DNA of 64,000 nucleotides from DATFDN01 sp963767645 (lineage in GTDB: Bacteria > Pseudomonadota > Alphaproteobacteria > Acetobacterales > Acetobacteraceae). The position numbers and the translations under genes were made by a program. Shown in pieces: positions 1 through 9,052 of this stretch. The stretch covers positions 496,001 through 560,000 of the forward strand of contig CAVYEW010000010.1 in the NCBI GenBank assembly GCA_963767645.1, read 5' to 3'. A model generated the notes under the pieces. It ran no database searches. It was not told the origin of the DNA and worked only from the letters and a program-made list of their open reading frames with translations. Every line of letters starts with the position of its first letter. Position 1 is the first letter of the stretch.

Positions 1-100
1 CGTGGCGCTGGGCGATGACGTCGATTACGAGGAAACCGACATTGTGACGATTCCGGGCCTGCCCCGGCTCCGGATTGCCGAGGCCGACCCAAAGCAGCAT
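1..100 (-). CDS. pth: Peptidyl-tRNA hydrolase, N-terminal part (cut by window edge)
   Basis: Only the first 33 codons lie in the window; the gene continues past base 1. Pth cleaves the ester bond of peptidyl-tRNAs released from stalled ribosomes in the cytoplasm. The visible N-terminus has the family signature: a short hydrophobic strand, VGLGNPEPGQ, then RNRHNVGF, which contains the conserved Asn and the catalytic His of the family. The ATG is 22 nt downstream of the rplY stop on the same strand, the common rplY-pth order, so the two are probably co-transcribed. No strong ribosome binding site is visible, which fits translational coupling. Confidence 0.9.
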   Translation of the reverse strand, partial: MLLWVGLGNPEPGQARNRHNVGFLVIDVIAQRH

Positions 101-122
101 CGCGGACGTGGCCGGGTTCGGA

Positions 123-803
123 CTACTTCTTCCTGCCGCCCCTGGACGAGGCGGGCGCCTTGGCCGGGGCCGCCCTGGCAGGCGCGGAAGGTGCCGGGGT
201 CGGCGAGCCCGGCTCGACCGCCGCGACCTCGGCCGCCTTCGCCGGGGGTGCCACGGTGGCGACGACGAAGTCGCGGTCGGCAATGACCGGGCGGACCCCC
301 TCGGTGCCCTTCAGATCGTGCCAGCGCACGTTGTCGTTGAACTCGAGCCCGGTGAGGTCGGCGACGAACTGCTCGGGAATCTGCTCGGGGTCGGCCTGCA
401 CCTCGACCGCATGGCGCACCACGTTCAGCACGCCGCCGCGCTTGATGCCGCCCGACAGCGCCTCGTTCTCGAAGCGGACGGGGACCGAGACGCGGATGCG
501 CTCGCCGGGCGCGAGGCGCTGGAAATCAACGTGCTCGGGCTTGTCGCTGACCGGATGGTATTGAACGTCGCGGATCAGCGCGCGCGTGCTCGCGCCGTCG
601 GCCTTGATGTCGTAGACGCGCGACTGCCAGCCGGGCCGTTGCAGCTCGCGCAACACTTCGCGCGGGTCCAGCGCGATCAATGAAGGGGCCGCGTGGGCGC
701 CATAGATGACTGCGGGGACCTTGCCCGCCCGTCGGGTCGCGCGCGCCGCCCCCTTACCGGCCCGCGCGCGCACCTCGGCCGCGATCGTCACGAGATTGGC
801 CAT
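123..803 (-). CDS. rplY: 50S ribosomal protein L25/general stress protein Ctc
   Basis: A 226-residue protein of the long (Ctc/TL5) form of bL25, which binds 5S rRNA on the large subunit. The N-terminal 5S-binding domain covers about residues 1-95, with the typical GKGAARATRRAGKVPAVIYG stretch. It is followed by the beta-rich TL5 domain to about residue 185 and an Ala/Pro-rich tail ending in GRKK. The start at 803 is chosen because a GAGGAG ribosome binding site lies just upstream and MANLVTIAAEVR is the family N-terminus; the frame stays open for another 29 codons upstream but without homology. pth follows 22 nt downstream. Confidence 0.95.
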   Translation of the reverse strand: MANLVTIAAEVRARAGKGAARATRRAGKVPAVIYGAHAAPSLIALDPREVLRELQRPGWQSRVYDIKADGASTRALIRDVQYHPVSDKPEHVDFQRLAPGERIRVSVPVRFENEALSGGIKRGGVLNVVRHAVEVQADPEQIPEQFVADLTGLEFNDNVRWHDLKGTEGVRPVIADRDFVVATVAPPAKAAEVAAVEPGSPTPAPSAPARAAPAKAPASSRGGRKK

Positions 804-917
804 GATCCGCTCCTCGGGAAACGCCAAGTGCCGGCCTACAGGGGCGCCGGCGAAGGCGCGCCGTGTAGCCCAACAGACGACACAGGGCAAGGCAGGGCAG
901 TCCCCGTGTAGGCGGGC

Positions 918-1904
918 TCAGGAGACATCCGCGTGCTGCCGGGCCTCGCGATCGGCTTGCCAGTTCCTCAACCAGGCCGCCGCCGCGCCGCGGCCTCGCT
1001 CCTTGAGGCGGAGGAGAAGCGGCGAGGACGTGTCGAGCGGGCTCTCGCGCGTCAGCTCAGGCACCGAGTCCTCGGCGGCGAGACTGTGCATATGCTGCCC
1101 CGCGAGCTTGCGGCACAGCGGCGAGCGCGCCGCGCTCTGGCCCGCGCATGACCGGCGCAGGGCCGCCACGGACTCCTCCTCTTGCAGGAACGGGGCGTTG
1201 AACGCGATGGCGCTCACCCGCTGGGCAATCTCGTACGAGAAGTGCGGCGAGTCGCCCCCGGCTTCGGGGAGGAGCCGTACCAGCAGGATGTCACGCGCAC
1301 GGGTCTCCAGAACCAGTTGGCGCAGCGGCGGATTGGCGCTGTAGCCGCCATCCCAGTAAGCCTCTCCATCGATCTCGATGGCCTGCTGCATGAACGGCAG
1401 GCAGGCGGAGGCGAGCACCGCGTCCACGCTAAGCTCGGTTTCGCGGAACAGCCGTGCCCGCCCATCGCGGACGCGCGTCGCGGCAATCAGCAGGCGGATC
1501 GGCGATCCGGCCCGCACCTGATCGAAATCCACTTCGTCCACCAGAATGTCGCGCAGGGGGTTGATCCCGAACGGATTGAACTGATAGGGCGAGGCCAGCG
1601 CCGGATTGCCGAGCGCCGCCGCCGCCGCGTGGGCGACGGAGCTGCCGGAGAGCGGCCCCATGAGGCTCACCCGTTCCCAGACCCGATCGAGCTTGCGCCG
1701 CGCCGCCGGGGGGCCGCCCTCGGCCAGGCCAGACGCGAGAACGACGGCGTTCACCGCCCCAGCGCTGGCGCCGCTTACCAGGTCGAAGTCGAGCGCCTCC
1801 TCCTCCAGCAGTCGGTCGAGCACGCCCCATGTGAAGGCGCCAAACGATCCGCCGCCCTGCAGCCCGAGGGAAAGGCTCCGAGTAGCCGCAGCAGTTTGAG
1901 TCAC
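918..1904 (-). CDS. Patatin-like phospholipase family protein
   Basis: A 328-residue patatin-fold serine lipase, probably cytoplasmic or membrane-peripheral since no signal peptide is seen. The oxyanion-hole glycine loop is at residues 17-22 (GGGSFG). The nucleophile elbow GASAG places the catalytic Ser at 47, and DGG places the second dyad residue at Asp185, so the Ser-Asp dyad is intact. The GTG start is chosen because AAGGAGG sits 6 nt upstream; the nearer ATG is out of frame and runs straight into a stop. Family members hydrolyse phospholipids or storage polyesters; the substrate cannot be read here. The frame extends to 2363 upstream, but without a start signal or homology. Confidence 0.88.
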   Translation of the reverse strand: MTQTAAATRSLSLGLQGGGSFGAFTWGVLDRLLEEEALDFDLVSGASAGAVNAVVLASGLAEGGPPAARRKLDRVWERVSLMGPLSGSSVAHAAAAALGNPALASPYQFNPFGINPLRDILVDEVDFDQVRAGSPIRLLIAATRVRDGRARLFRETELSVDAVLASACLPFMQQAIEIDGEAYWDGGYSANPPLRQLVLETRARDILLVRLLPEAGGDSPHFSYEIAQRVSAIAFNAPFLQEEESVAALRRSCAGQSAARSPLCRKLAGQHMHSLAAEDSVPELTRESPLDTSSPLLLRLKERGRGAAAAWLRNWQADREARQHADVS

Positions 1905-2051
1905 GCCATTCCTCCTTATCCACTTCAGCGCGTGATATGGGGAGGGTCCGAAGCTTTTATGTTGCAGTGCAGCATCACCTGAGGGGGATGGGCGATCAGA
2001 ACCGCTCCGCCGATGGCGCCCCGCAAGCGAACTGAAGGAGTACGAGTCAGC

Positions 2052-2438
2052 ATGACCACCAACCCGCTGGACGACAGCGACGCCGCGCGCCAGGAACGCA
2101 TTCGCGAGCGCGCTTACCACCTCTGGGAAGCGGATGGCCGCCCCGAAGGCCGCGACAACGAGTTCTGGGAACGCGCGCGCGAATTGATCGGCATGGAGGA
2201 GAGCGCCGGCGCCGGGCTCCTGCCGAATCCTAGCACCCATCCCAACACGCTGACCGGTTATCCCGAAGGTGTCGAGGAAGCGCAGATCCAGGAGAATCTC
2301 GGCGAGTTCCCCGACCGTTTCGCCGATCAGGGAGAGTGGCAGCAGACCCCGACCGCCGCCCACAGCCCGCGCGCGAAGCGCAAGACGGCGCAGAAGGCGC
2401 AGCGCAGCGGCCCGCCGAAGCCGGCCGGATCGTCATAG
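2052..2438 (+). CDS. DUF2934 domain-containing protein
   Basis: A 128-residue soluble protein. The N-terminal third holds the short helical DUF2934 motif RERAYHLWEADGRPEG followed by EFWERAREL at about residues 15-45. The rest is low complexity, acidic in the middle and basic (Lys/Arg/Pro) at the end. DUF2934 proteins are widespread in alphaproteobacteria and often stress-associated; no biochemical role is known. The ATG at 2052 follows AAGGAG by about 11 nt; an in-frame ATG at 2013 is possible but lacks a binding site. It is transcribed divergently from the patatin gene, so 1905-2051 holds both promoters. Confidence 0.75.
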   Translation: MTTNPLDDSDAARQERIRERAYHLWEADGRPEGRDNEFWERARELIGMEESAGAGLLPNPSTHPNTLTGYPEGVEEAQIQENLGEFPDRFADQGEWQQTPTAAHSPRAKRKTAQKAQRSGPPKPAGSS

Positions 2439-2476
2439 GCCTGTCCGGGCGATACGCCTCGGGCCATACTGCCCCG

Positions 2477-2962
2477 ATGCTGAGTCCGGACATCCTCGAC
2501 GAGGCCGCCGCCGTGCTCGATGCCTGCCGCGCGCGGGGCGTTTTGCTCGCCACGGCCGAGAGCTGCACGGGCGGGCTGATCGCCGCCGCGCTGACCGCCA
2601 TCGCCGGCTCTTCCGATGTCGTTGACCGTGGCTTCGTGACCTATTCCAACGAGGCCAAAGCGGAGCTGGTCGGCGTGCCGCCCGAGCTGATCGCGGCGCA
2701 TGGCGCGGTCAGCGAACCGGTTGCCCGCGCCATGGCCGAGGGCGCGCTGGCCCGGTCCCGCGCCGCAATCGCCGTTGCGGTGACGGGTGTGGCCGGGCCG
2801 GACGGCGGCAGCGCCGCCAAGCCGGTCGGGCTGGTGTGGTTCGGGCTGGCGCGTCGCGATACGACCACCTTTGCCGAAAGCCAGGTCTTCCCCGGCGACC
2901 GCGCTGGGGTGCGGGCGGCGACAGTCGGTCGCGCACTGGCGCTGATCCGCGCCGCGCTCTGA
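2477..2962 (+). CDS. pncC: CinA C-terminal family protein (NMN amidohydrolase-like)
   Basis: A 161-residue stand-alone CinA C-terminal domain, the PncC type that hydrolyses nicotinamide mononucleotide to nicotinate mononucleotide in the pyridine nucleotide salvage cycle. Diagnostic segments are TAESCTGGLIAA near residue 27 with the catalytic Ser, GFVTYSNEAK, and VTGVAGPDGGS. Length matches the family (about 160). The ATG at 2477 begins the conserved LDACRARG region; the frame is open upstream into the preceding gene but unlike the family. The next gene starts about 40 nt downstream, so co-transcription is plausible, though the functions are unrelated. Confidence 0.9.
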   Translation: MLSPDILDEAAAVLDACRARGVLLATAESCTGGLIAAALTAIAGSSDVVDRGFVTYSNEAKAELVGVPPELIAAHGAVSEPVARAMAEGALARSRAAIAVAVTGVAGPDGGSAAKPVGLVWFGLARRDTTTFAESQVFPGDRAGVRAATVGRALALIRAAL

Positions 2963-3003
2963 TCCGGCTTGCCCGTCCGGGCTGCGGCTGGCAGGAACCC
3001 GCG

Positions 3004-4317
3004 ATGCCTCTTCTGCTCGACCGCGCCGCGCTGGTCGCGGTGCTGCTGATGCCGCTGATGCTGCTGCACGCGCATTCCCTCGCCGACGCGCTGATCGCGG
3101 TGGCGGATGCCTGTTTCCTGCTGCGCTCGGCGCTTGCGGCGGGCTGGACGTGGCTGCGCCCGCTCTGGATGCGGCTGTCCCTGCTCTGGTGGGGTTGGCT
3201 GGTGGTCTGCTCCGTGCCGCTCCCCGCGCTCGGGCTCGGCGAATCGGGCTGGGGCGGCTTTGCGCAGGCGGCGGCCGTGCTCCGGTTCGTGGTCCTGCTC
3301 GCGGCCATGCGGCATGTCCTGCGCGCGCCAACTGCGCGGCGCTGGCTCGGCTGGATCGTCACCGCCGCGGCCGCCTGGATTGCGGCGCAGTCGCTGCTGC
3401 AATACGCCACCGGCCGCAATCTCTGGGGCGACCCGTGGGGCGGCGACGGCGAGCTGACCGGACCGTTCCGCAAGCCCCGCGCCGGTCCGCCGCTGGCGCG
3501 TATCCTGTTCCCCGCGCTGATCCCGCCCGCCGCGGCGCTGCTCGCTCTCCCTGGCCTGGTGCCGAAGGCGGGGGCGTACGCGCTGCTGCTCGCCGGCCTC
3601 GCGGTGATGGTGCTGATCGGCCAGCGCATGCCGCTGATGCTGGCCGGCCTCGGGCTGGTGGTCTCCGGCCTGCTGCTGCGGCGGCTGCGCCCGGCGGTGC
3701 TGGCGGCCTGCGTCGCCGGCGCGGCGCTGGTGGCCGGCTCGGTCGCCTTCTCGCCGCCTACCTATCACCGGCTGGTGGTGAAATTCACGGTGCAGATGGA
3801 CCGGTTCGGCAGCTCCCCCTATGGCGAGCTCTACGCCCGTGCCTGGCAGATCGGGGTGCAGCATCCGCTGACCGGGCGGGGGGTGGACGGCTTCCGCACG
3901 GGCTGCACGCTGCCGCGCTACTTCGCGCCGACCTTCGACGGGCGCGTGCCGGACGGCGGCGGCGCCTCGATCTGCGCCAGCCATCCGCACAATTTCTACA
4001 TGGAGGCGCTGGACCAGGGCGGCTTCCCCGGTCTCGCGCTGTTCTCGGCGACGGCGCTTGGCTGGCTGTTCGCGACCGGGCGCGGCTTGATCCGCCGGCC
4101 CGATCCGTTGCGCGTCGGCCTGTTCGCCTCGGTCTTCGTCCAGCTCTGGCCGCTCGCCTCCACCAGCGGCTTCATCTCCATGCCGATGGGCGGCTGGCTG
4201 TTCGTGATGCTGGGCTGGGGTCTCGCCGAGGCGCGCTGGCGCGAACCCGCCGCTCAGCCTCAACCGGTGTTGCCGCGCAGCCGGGTCGCTTTGGAGACTG
4301 CCGCTGAACCGGGATAG
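3004..4317 (+). CDS. O-antigen ligase/polymerase family membrane protein
   Basis: A 437-residue multi-pass inner-membrane protein with about ten hydrophobic segments. The long periplasmic loop and C-terminal part carry the Wzy_C (PF04932) signature: a GRGVDGF turn, then HPHNFYMEALDQGGFPGLAL around residues 330-350. Family members ligate O-antigen to lipid A-core (WaaL) or polymerise polysaccharide repeat units (Wzy). The following gene is a GT9 glycosyltransferase, so a role in lipopolysaccharide assembly is likely; ligase and polymerase cannot be told apart by reading. The start at 3004 opens directly into the first membrane segment. Confidence 0.85.
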   Translation: MPLLLDRAALVAVLLMPLMLLHAHSLADALIAVADACFLLRSALAAGWTWLRPLWMRLSLLWWGWLVVCSVPLPALGLGESGWGGFAQAAAVLRFVVLLAAMRHVLRAPTARRWLGWIVTAAAAWIAAQSLLQYATGRNLWGDPWGGDGELTGPFRKPRAGPPLARILFPALIPPAAALLALPGLVPKAGAYALLLAGLAVMVLIGQRMPLMLAGLGLVVSGLLLRRLRPAVLAACVAGAALVAGSVAFSPPTYHRLVVKFTVQMDRFGSSPYGELYARAWQIGVQHPLTGRGVDGFRTGCTLPRYFAPTFDGRVPDGGGASICASHPHNFYMEALDQGGFPGLALFSATALGWLFATGRGLIRRPDPLRVGLFASVFVQLWPLASTSGFISMPMGGWLFVMLGWGLAEARWREPAAQPQPVLPRSRVALETAAEPG

Positions 4318-4339
4318 TCCCACAGCCATCATCCAGCCG

Positions 4340-5302
4340 TTGCCGGGGATCGGCGACATGGTATGGCACCTGCCGCATATCCGCGCGCTGGCGGCGCATT
4401 TCGGCGGTCCGGTGACGCTGGTCGCCAAACCGCGCTCGGCCGCGGACCAGATCTTCGCGGCCGAGGACACGATCGCCGACGTGCTGTGGCTGGACCGCAA
4501 CCCGGAGCGCCGGCGCGGGGCGCACGACGGCACGGCCGGGTTCGTCCGTCTGGTAGCGGCGCTGCGGCGGCGCTTCCGGCGCGTGGTGATCCTGCACCAC
4601 AGCCGCACGCTTGCTATGGCCTGCCTCGCCGCCGGAATACCGGAGCGCTACGGCTACGGCGCAAGGCTCCAGCGTCCGTTCCTCAACCGCCCGCCGAGCC
4701 TGCCGGATTCGTCGCTGCGGCTGCACCCGTTCGAGCAGGCCGGCGCATGGCTGAAGGCGGCGGGCATCAAGCTGGCCGAGACCGAGCCAAGCCTGCCGGT
4801 GGTCGAGGCCGCCCGCCAGCTTGTCCGGGCACGGCTGGGGAATCGCCCCTTCGTCGTTCTGGGGATCGGCAGCTCCGAGCCCTACAAGCAGTGGGGCGCG
4901 GAGCGGTTCGCCGCGCTGGCGGTGGGGCTCGCCCGCGCCGGCTCGCCGCGCCTCGTTCTCGCGGGCGGTCCGGACGAACGAAGGCTCGCCACCGAGATCG
5001 CGGCTCGCGCCGAGGGGAGCGGGGCCGATCTGCTGGACGCGCTCGGTTGGCCTCTGGCAGAGGTGGGGGCGCTCTGCGCCGAGGCGGCGTTCTACGTGGG
5101 CAACGATACCGGGGCGATGAATCTGGCCGCCGCCGTCGGAACCCGCACCTTTGGCCTGTTCGGAGCGGTGCCGCCGTTCGCGCATGCGAGCCAGATCGTG
5201 CCGGTGCTGCCCCCCGGCGGACGGCCGGACAAGGCGAGCGGAATGGCGCGGATCACGTCGGAGGCGGTGCTCACGGCCATCGCGGCCGACCGAGTCTTGT
5301 AG
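4340..5302 (+). CDS. Glycosyltransferase family 9 (heptosyltransferase-like)
   Basis: A GT-B fold enzyme of the ADP-heptose:LPS heptosyltransferase family, acting on the cytoplasmic face of the inner membrane. Landmarks are PGIGDMVWHLPHIRALA at the N-terminus (acceptor loop), GIGSSEPYKQWG near residue 175, and YVGNDTGAMNLAAA near residue 255 in the donor-binding C-domain. The coordinates use a TTG at 4340, but conserved strand residues (AIIQPLPGIGD) extend upstream in frame. No ATG or GTG exists there; a CTG at 4304 has GGAG 7 nt before it and would overlap the upstream stop by 14 nt. The true start is therefore uncertain. Confidence 0.85.
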   Translation: MPGIGDMVWHLPHIRALAAHFGGPVTLVAKPRSAADQIFAAEDTIADVLWLDRNPERRRGAHDGTAGFVRLVAALRRRFRRVVILHHSRTLAMACLAAGIPERYGYGARLQRPFLNRPPSLPDSSLRLHPFEQAGAWLKAAGIKLAETEPSLPVVEAARQLVRARLGNRPFVVLGIGSSEPYKQWGAERFAALAVGLARAGSPRLVLAGGPDERRLATEIAARAEGSGADLLDALGWPLAEVGALCAEAAFYVGNDTGAMNLAAAVGTRTFGLFGAVPPFAHASQIVPVLPPGGRPDKASGMARITSEAVLTAIAADRVL

Positions 5303-5370
5303 GTCAGTTCCCGCTCAAACGGCCGAAATTGGCGGGAAGCGAGCTATCTCTCCCATTCCACCACTTCTGC

Positions 5371-5376
5371 TATAAC
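5371..5376 (+). promoter_or_regulatory. Possible -10 element for a leaderless small ORF
   Basis: TATAAC lies 6 bp upstream of the ATG at 5383, which would place transcription start at or next to the A of the start codon. No convincing -35 was found 17 bp upstream. Weak evidence, recorded because the small downstream frame has no ribosome binding site. Confidence 0.25.
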
Positions 5377-5382
5377 AACTAA

Positions 5383-5562
5383 ATGACACCTCCCTCAAAT
5401 AAGTCCCAAGCTGAATACGTGGGCTCTACCATTTCAGGAGTCACTGACGTCCCGCAGCAACAGGCTGAATCAGACGGAAGCTGTACCGTTCACAACCACC
5501 CGGTCCCCCCAGAGGAGATCGCGAGATATAGCCCGGTGCGGGACTCCGGACGTCACTACTGA
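5383..5562 (+). CDS. Small open frame, 59 residues, possibly a gene remnant
   Basis: A 59-residue frame in a stretch less GC-biased than its surroundings. The protein is polar, and its most notable segment is HPVPPEEIARYSPV near residues 41-54. This loosely recalls the N-terminal PPPE-xx-xxY block of DUF2335 membrane proteins, but the membrane part is absent, so this may be a decayed fragment. There is no ribosome binding site. I would not assign a function. Confidence 0.3.
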   Translation: MTPPSNKSQAEYVGSTISGVTDVPQQQAESDGSCTVHNHPVPPEEIARYSPVRDSGRHY

Positions 5563-5578
5563 TCAAAACCGCTGGTGG

Positions 5579-5871
5579 GTGATAACAAATCTTACCAATC
5601 TATATTCTCAGGAGCACTTTCCGAGCCTCGACCACACTTTGTCATTCCACATCGGTCTGATGCTGCGGTTACGCAGCCGCTCCAACAATGCCGACAGCGC
5701 TGATCCTCAGCCATTCGATAAGGTTTTTTCGACGGCAGGCGCAGGCGAAAGAACGACATGATAGAGCAAATTGAGGCGGAAGACTATCAAGCGGTCGGGA
5801 TGCAGCTTCGAGGATGCCTTATTTCGCTGATCGCTGCGGTGAGGCGAAGGGTTGATACCAAGCTGCGTTGA
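5579..5871 (+). pseudogene. Decayed, frameshifted remnant of an unidentified gene
   Basis: Two overlapping frames read as one broken protein. Frame one (5579-5761) contains EHFPSLDHTLSFHIGLMLRL and PFDKVF; the second (5758-5871, 37 residues) continues with IEAEDYQAVGMQLRGCLISL. Joined by a one- or two-base shift near 5757 they form a plausible helical segment that then stops. Base composition is lower in GC than in the neighbouring genes. I do not recognise the parent family with certainty; the helical style resembles uncharacterised HEPN/restriction-associated proteins, but that is only an impression. The short flanking frames look like further debris. Confidence 0.35.
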
Positions 5872-5890
5872 AAGTGACCTGCTGCCCACT

Positions 5891-5977
5891 CCGTCATGCC
5901 CGGCGCAGGCCGGGCATCCACGCCTTCGCTTGCCGCCACCGAGGCGTGGATGCTCGCGACAAGCGCGAGCATGACGG
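5891..5977. repeat. Alphaproteobacterial-type palindromic interspersed repeat
   Basis: An imperfect palindrome. CCGTCATGC (5891-5899) pairs with GCATGACGG (5969-5977), and GCATCCACGCCT (5914-5925) pairs exactly with AGGCGTGGATGC (5942-5953). The arms resemble the GTCATGCCCGGGC...GCATCCACG class of mobile palindromes scattered through alphaproteobacterial genomes. It would fold into a long stem in RNA and could act as a terminator or mRNA stabiliser. It sits in the gene-poor 5303-6191 stretch. Confidence 0.7.
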
Positions 5978-6191
5978 CGGGGAGGAGCAAGTCAACTTCA
6001 AGGCGGGCCGGTATGAGATCCCTGATTACAATATTATGCCACGTGAGGTGTATGTGACTGGAGCAGCCACCCCGCCCGCCAAAACGGCCTAACACCGTGA
6101 TACTTGAGTTCGTTGGGCTGTCTCGACTTCCTGTCGATTGAACGCCCACTTCGGGTCGACCATGGCCCATGCTTTGGCGCGCTGATCCCCG
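5978..6191. other. Intergenic remainder, no gene recognised
   Basis: Together with 5303-5977 this forms an 889-base gap between two conserved genes. A short open piece ending at 6092 (PDYNIMPREVYVTG near its end) looks like the tail of a lost gene, but nothing continuous supports a product. No tRNA, terminator or riboswitch was recognised. Confidence 0.4.
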
Positions 6192-7304
6192 TCAATGCGC
6201 CAGCTTATCCAACTCCCGCACCACTGCCTCCCCCATAACCTTCGTCCCCACCCGCGCACTGCCCGGCGCCATGATGTCCGCGGTCCGCATCCCCCCCGCC
6301 AGCACGTTCGTGCAAGCGGTCTCGATCAACCGCGCATCTTCCTCCATCTCGAACGAATAGCGCAGCAGCATGGCGAAACTCAGGATCTGCGCCAACGGAT
6401 TGGCAACCCCCTTCCCCGCAATGTCAGGCGCGCTGCCGTGGATCGGCTCATACAGCGCGTGCCGCTTGCCCGACTCCTGCACCGCCCCCAGCGTCGCCGA
6501 GGGCAGCATCCCCAAACTGCCGGTCAGCATCGAGGCCAGATCGGACAGCACATCACCAAACAGATTGCTGGTCACAATCACGTCGAACTGGCGCGGGTTG
6601 CGGACCAGCTGCATGGCGCAGTTGTCGGCGTACATGTGCGACAGCTCCACATCGGAATACTCGCGCCGGTGCAGCTCGCTCACCACCTCGCGCCAGAACA
6701 GGCCGGAGCGCATGACGTTCGCCTTCTCCACGCTGGTCAGGCGCTTCTGTCGCTTGCGCGCCAGTTCGAAGCCGACCCGCGCAACCCGCTCGATCTCGCC
6801 GGTGGTGTAGCTCTCGGTGTCGAACCCCCGCCGCTGGCCGTCGGGCAGCGTCTCCACCCCGCGCGGCTCGCCAAAATAGATGCCGCCTGTGCTCTCGCGC
6901 ACGATCATCAGGTCGAGGCCGCGCACGATCTCCGGCTTCAGCGTGGACGCACTCACAAGGGGATCGAGCACGATCGCCGGCCGCAGGTTGGCGAACAGGT
7001 CGAGCTCCTTGCGCAGCCGCAGGATCGCCAGCTCCGGGCGCAGATCGAAGCCGAGCTTATCCCATTTCGGGCCACCGACCGAGCCGAACAGCACGGCGTC
7101 GGCCTCCTTCGCCTTCTCCATGGTCTCTTCGGCAATCGGCACGCCGCGGGCATCGATCGCGGCGCCGCCCACCAAGTCCTCGGTCAGGTCGAACGACACC
7201 GCGCGGCGGCGGTCCATCCAGTCGATGACCCGGCGGACCTCGCGCATCACCTCGGGGCCGATGCCGTCGCCAGGCAGGATCAGCAGGCGCTTGTTGGCGG
7301 GCAT
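6192..7304 (-). CDS. leuB: 3-isopropylmalate dehydrogenase
   Basis: A 370-residue NAD-dependent oxidative decarboxylase, third step of leucine biosynthesis, cytoplasmic dimer. Family segments: LLILPGDGIGPEV at the N-terminus, LFGSVGGPKWD near residue 75, LMIVRESTGGIYFGEPRG near residue 135, and HGSAPDIAGKGVANPLA near residue 290. The catalytic Lys is in the SVEKANVM segment, and metal-binding Asps lie in the VIVTSNLFGDVLSDL region. Length is normal. leuC and leuD are 6 kb away on the other strand, so the pathway is split between two transcription units here. Confidence 0.97.
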   Translation of the reverse strand: MPANKRLLILPGDGIGPEVMREVRRVIDWMDRRRAVSFDLTEDLVGGAAIDARGVPIAEETMEKAKEADAVLFGSVGGPKWDKLGFDLRPELAILRLRKELDLFANLRPAIVLDPLVSASTLKPEIVRGLDLMIVRESTGGIYFGEPRGVETLPDGQRRGFDTESYTTGEIERVARVGFELARKRQKRLTSVEKANVMRSGLFWREVVSELHRREYSDVELSHMYADNCAMQLVRNPRQFDVIVTSNLFGDVLSDLASMLTGSLGMLPSATLGAVQESGKRHALYEPIHGSAPDIAGKGVANPLAQILSFAMLLRYSFEMEEDARLIETACTNVLAGGMRTADIMAPGSARVGTKVMGEAVVRELDKLAH

Positions 7305-7331
7305 GACTGGGATTCCTCCGAGTTTGCGGGC

Positions 7332-8114
<783 letters not shown>

Positions 8115-8119
8115 GATGC

Positions 8120-8989
8120 TCACACCCAGAAGGCGATCCGCGCCCGGGCGACCGAGAGGAACAGCCAGGCGATGGCGCACATCACGGCCGAATACACGAC
8201 CGCAGCGATCCAGACATGCGACCCGGCGGCAAGCCCCAGCAACGGCGCGCGCACCACTTCCAGCACGTCGAAGAACGGATTGCCGAGCAACATCCAGTTC
8301 TTGCCCGGCCCGAGCTGCTTCGGCGTCCAGATAACGGGCGTGACGAAGAACGCGATCTGCAGCAGGCTGCCGACGATCGGCGGGATGTCGCGGAACCGCG
8401 CGCAGATCGCGCCGAGCAGCATGGCGAGGGCGAGCCCGTCGACGGCCCAGAGCACCAGGCCGGGAACGGCGAACACCGCATACCAGCCCGGCCACACCCG
8501 GAACACCGCGTAGACCACGACGATCACCAGGACGTTATGCGCGAGCACCAGCGCGTTGCGCACGAGAAGCCGCAGCGCGTGGACGAAGAACGGCATCCGC
8601 ACCGAGCGGATCACGGCATCGGCGGAGGTGAAGCCCGTGCAGCCCTCGTTGATGACGCTGGCGAGGAAGGTCCACAGCACCTGCGACAGCGCCAGGAAGG
8701 GCAGGTAGTCGGCGACGGGCATCCGCCAGAGCGTGGCATACAGCAGGCCCAGAGCGCCGATCATCGCCCCGGTAGAAAGGGTGAGCCAGAACGGCCCCAG
8801 CAGCGAGCCCCGATAACGCAGCTTGATGTCGAGCCAGCCCAAGGTCACTGCCAACCGCCAGAGCCGCGCCCCCTCGGCCAGGTCCTGTGCCAGCATGCGC
8901 GCGCGCACCGCGCCGGAGTGCCCGGCCTGCAGCTCAAGCCGTGGGCTGACGCGCTCGGGGCGAAGGCGATCCGGAAAGGTTGTGCTCAT
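8120..8989 (-). CDS. Polysaccharide ABC transporter permease (Wzm/KpsM type)
   Basis: A 289-residue ABC-2 type membrane subunit with six predicted spans. The N-terminal amphipathic segment WLDIKLRYRGSLLGPFWLTL is typical of Wzm/KpsM and precedes the first membrane helix. It pairs with the ATPase encoded immediately downstream: its TGA overlaps the possible GTG of the next gene. The ATG at 8989 is used; an in-frame ATG at 9028 exists, but neither has a strong binding site. Substrate not deducible. Confidence 0.88.
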   Translation of the reverse strand: MSTTFPDRLRPERVSPRLELQAGHSGAVRARMLAQDLAEGARLWRLAVTLGWLDIKLRYRGSLLGPFWLTLSTGAMIGALGLLYATLWRMPVADYLPFLALSQVLWTFLASVINEGCTGFTSADAVIRSVRMPFFVHALRLLVRNALVLAHNVLVIVVVYAVFRVWPGWYAVFAVPGLVLWAVDGLALAMLLGAICARFRDIPPIVGSLLQIAFFVTPVIWTPKQLGPGKNWMLLGNPFFDVLEVVRAPLLGLAAGSHVWIAAVVYSAVMCAIAWLFLSVARARIAFWV

Positions 8990-9052
8990 GGAGAGGCCGG
9001 CGATACAGGATCGCCGCTCCCGCGACAACCGGGCCGCGGGAGCGGCATCCGC

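Noticed and set aside
2641..4608. Open frame of 655 codons on the minus strand
   Set aside because: It lies wholly antisense to the PncC, O-antigen ligase and GT9 genes and is His/Arg/Gln-rich with no domain, a normal shadow in GC-rich DNA.
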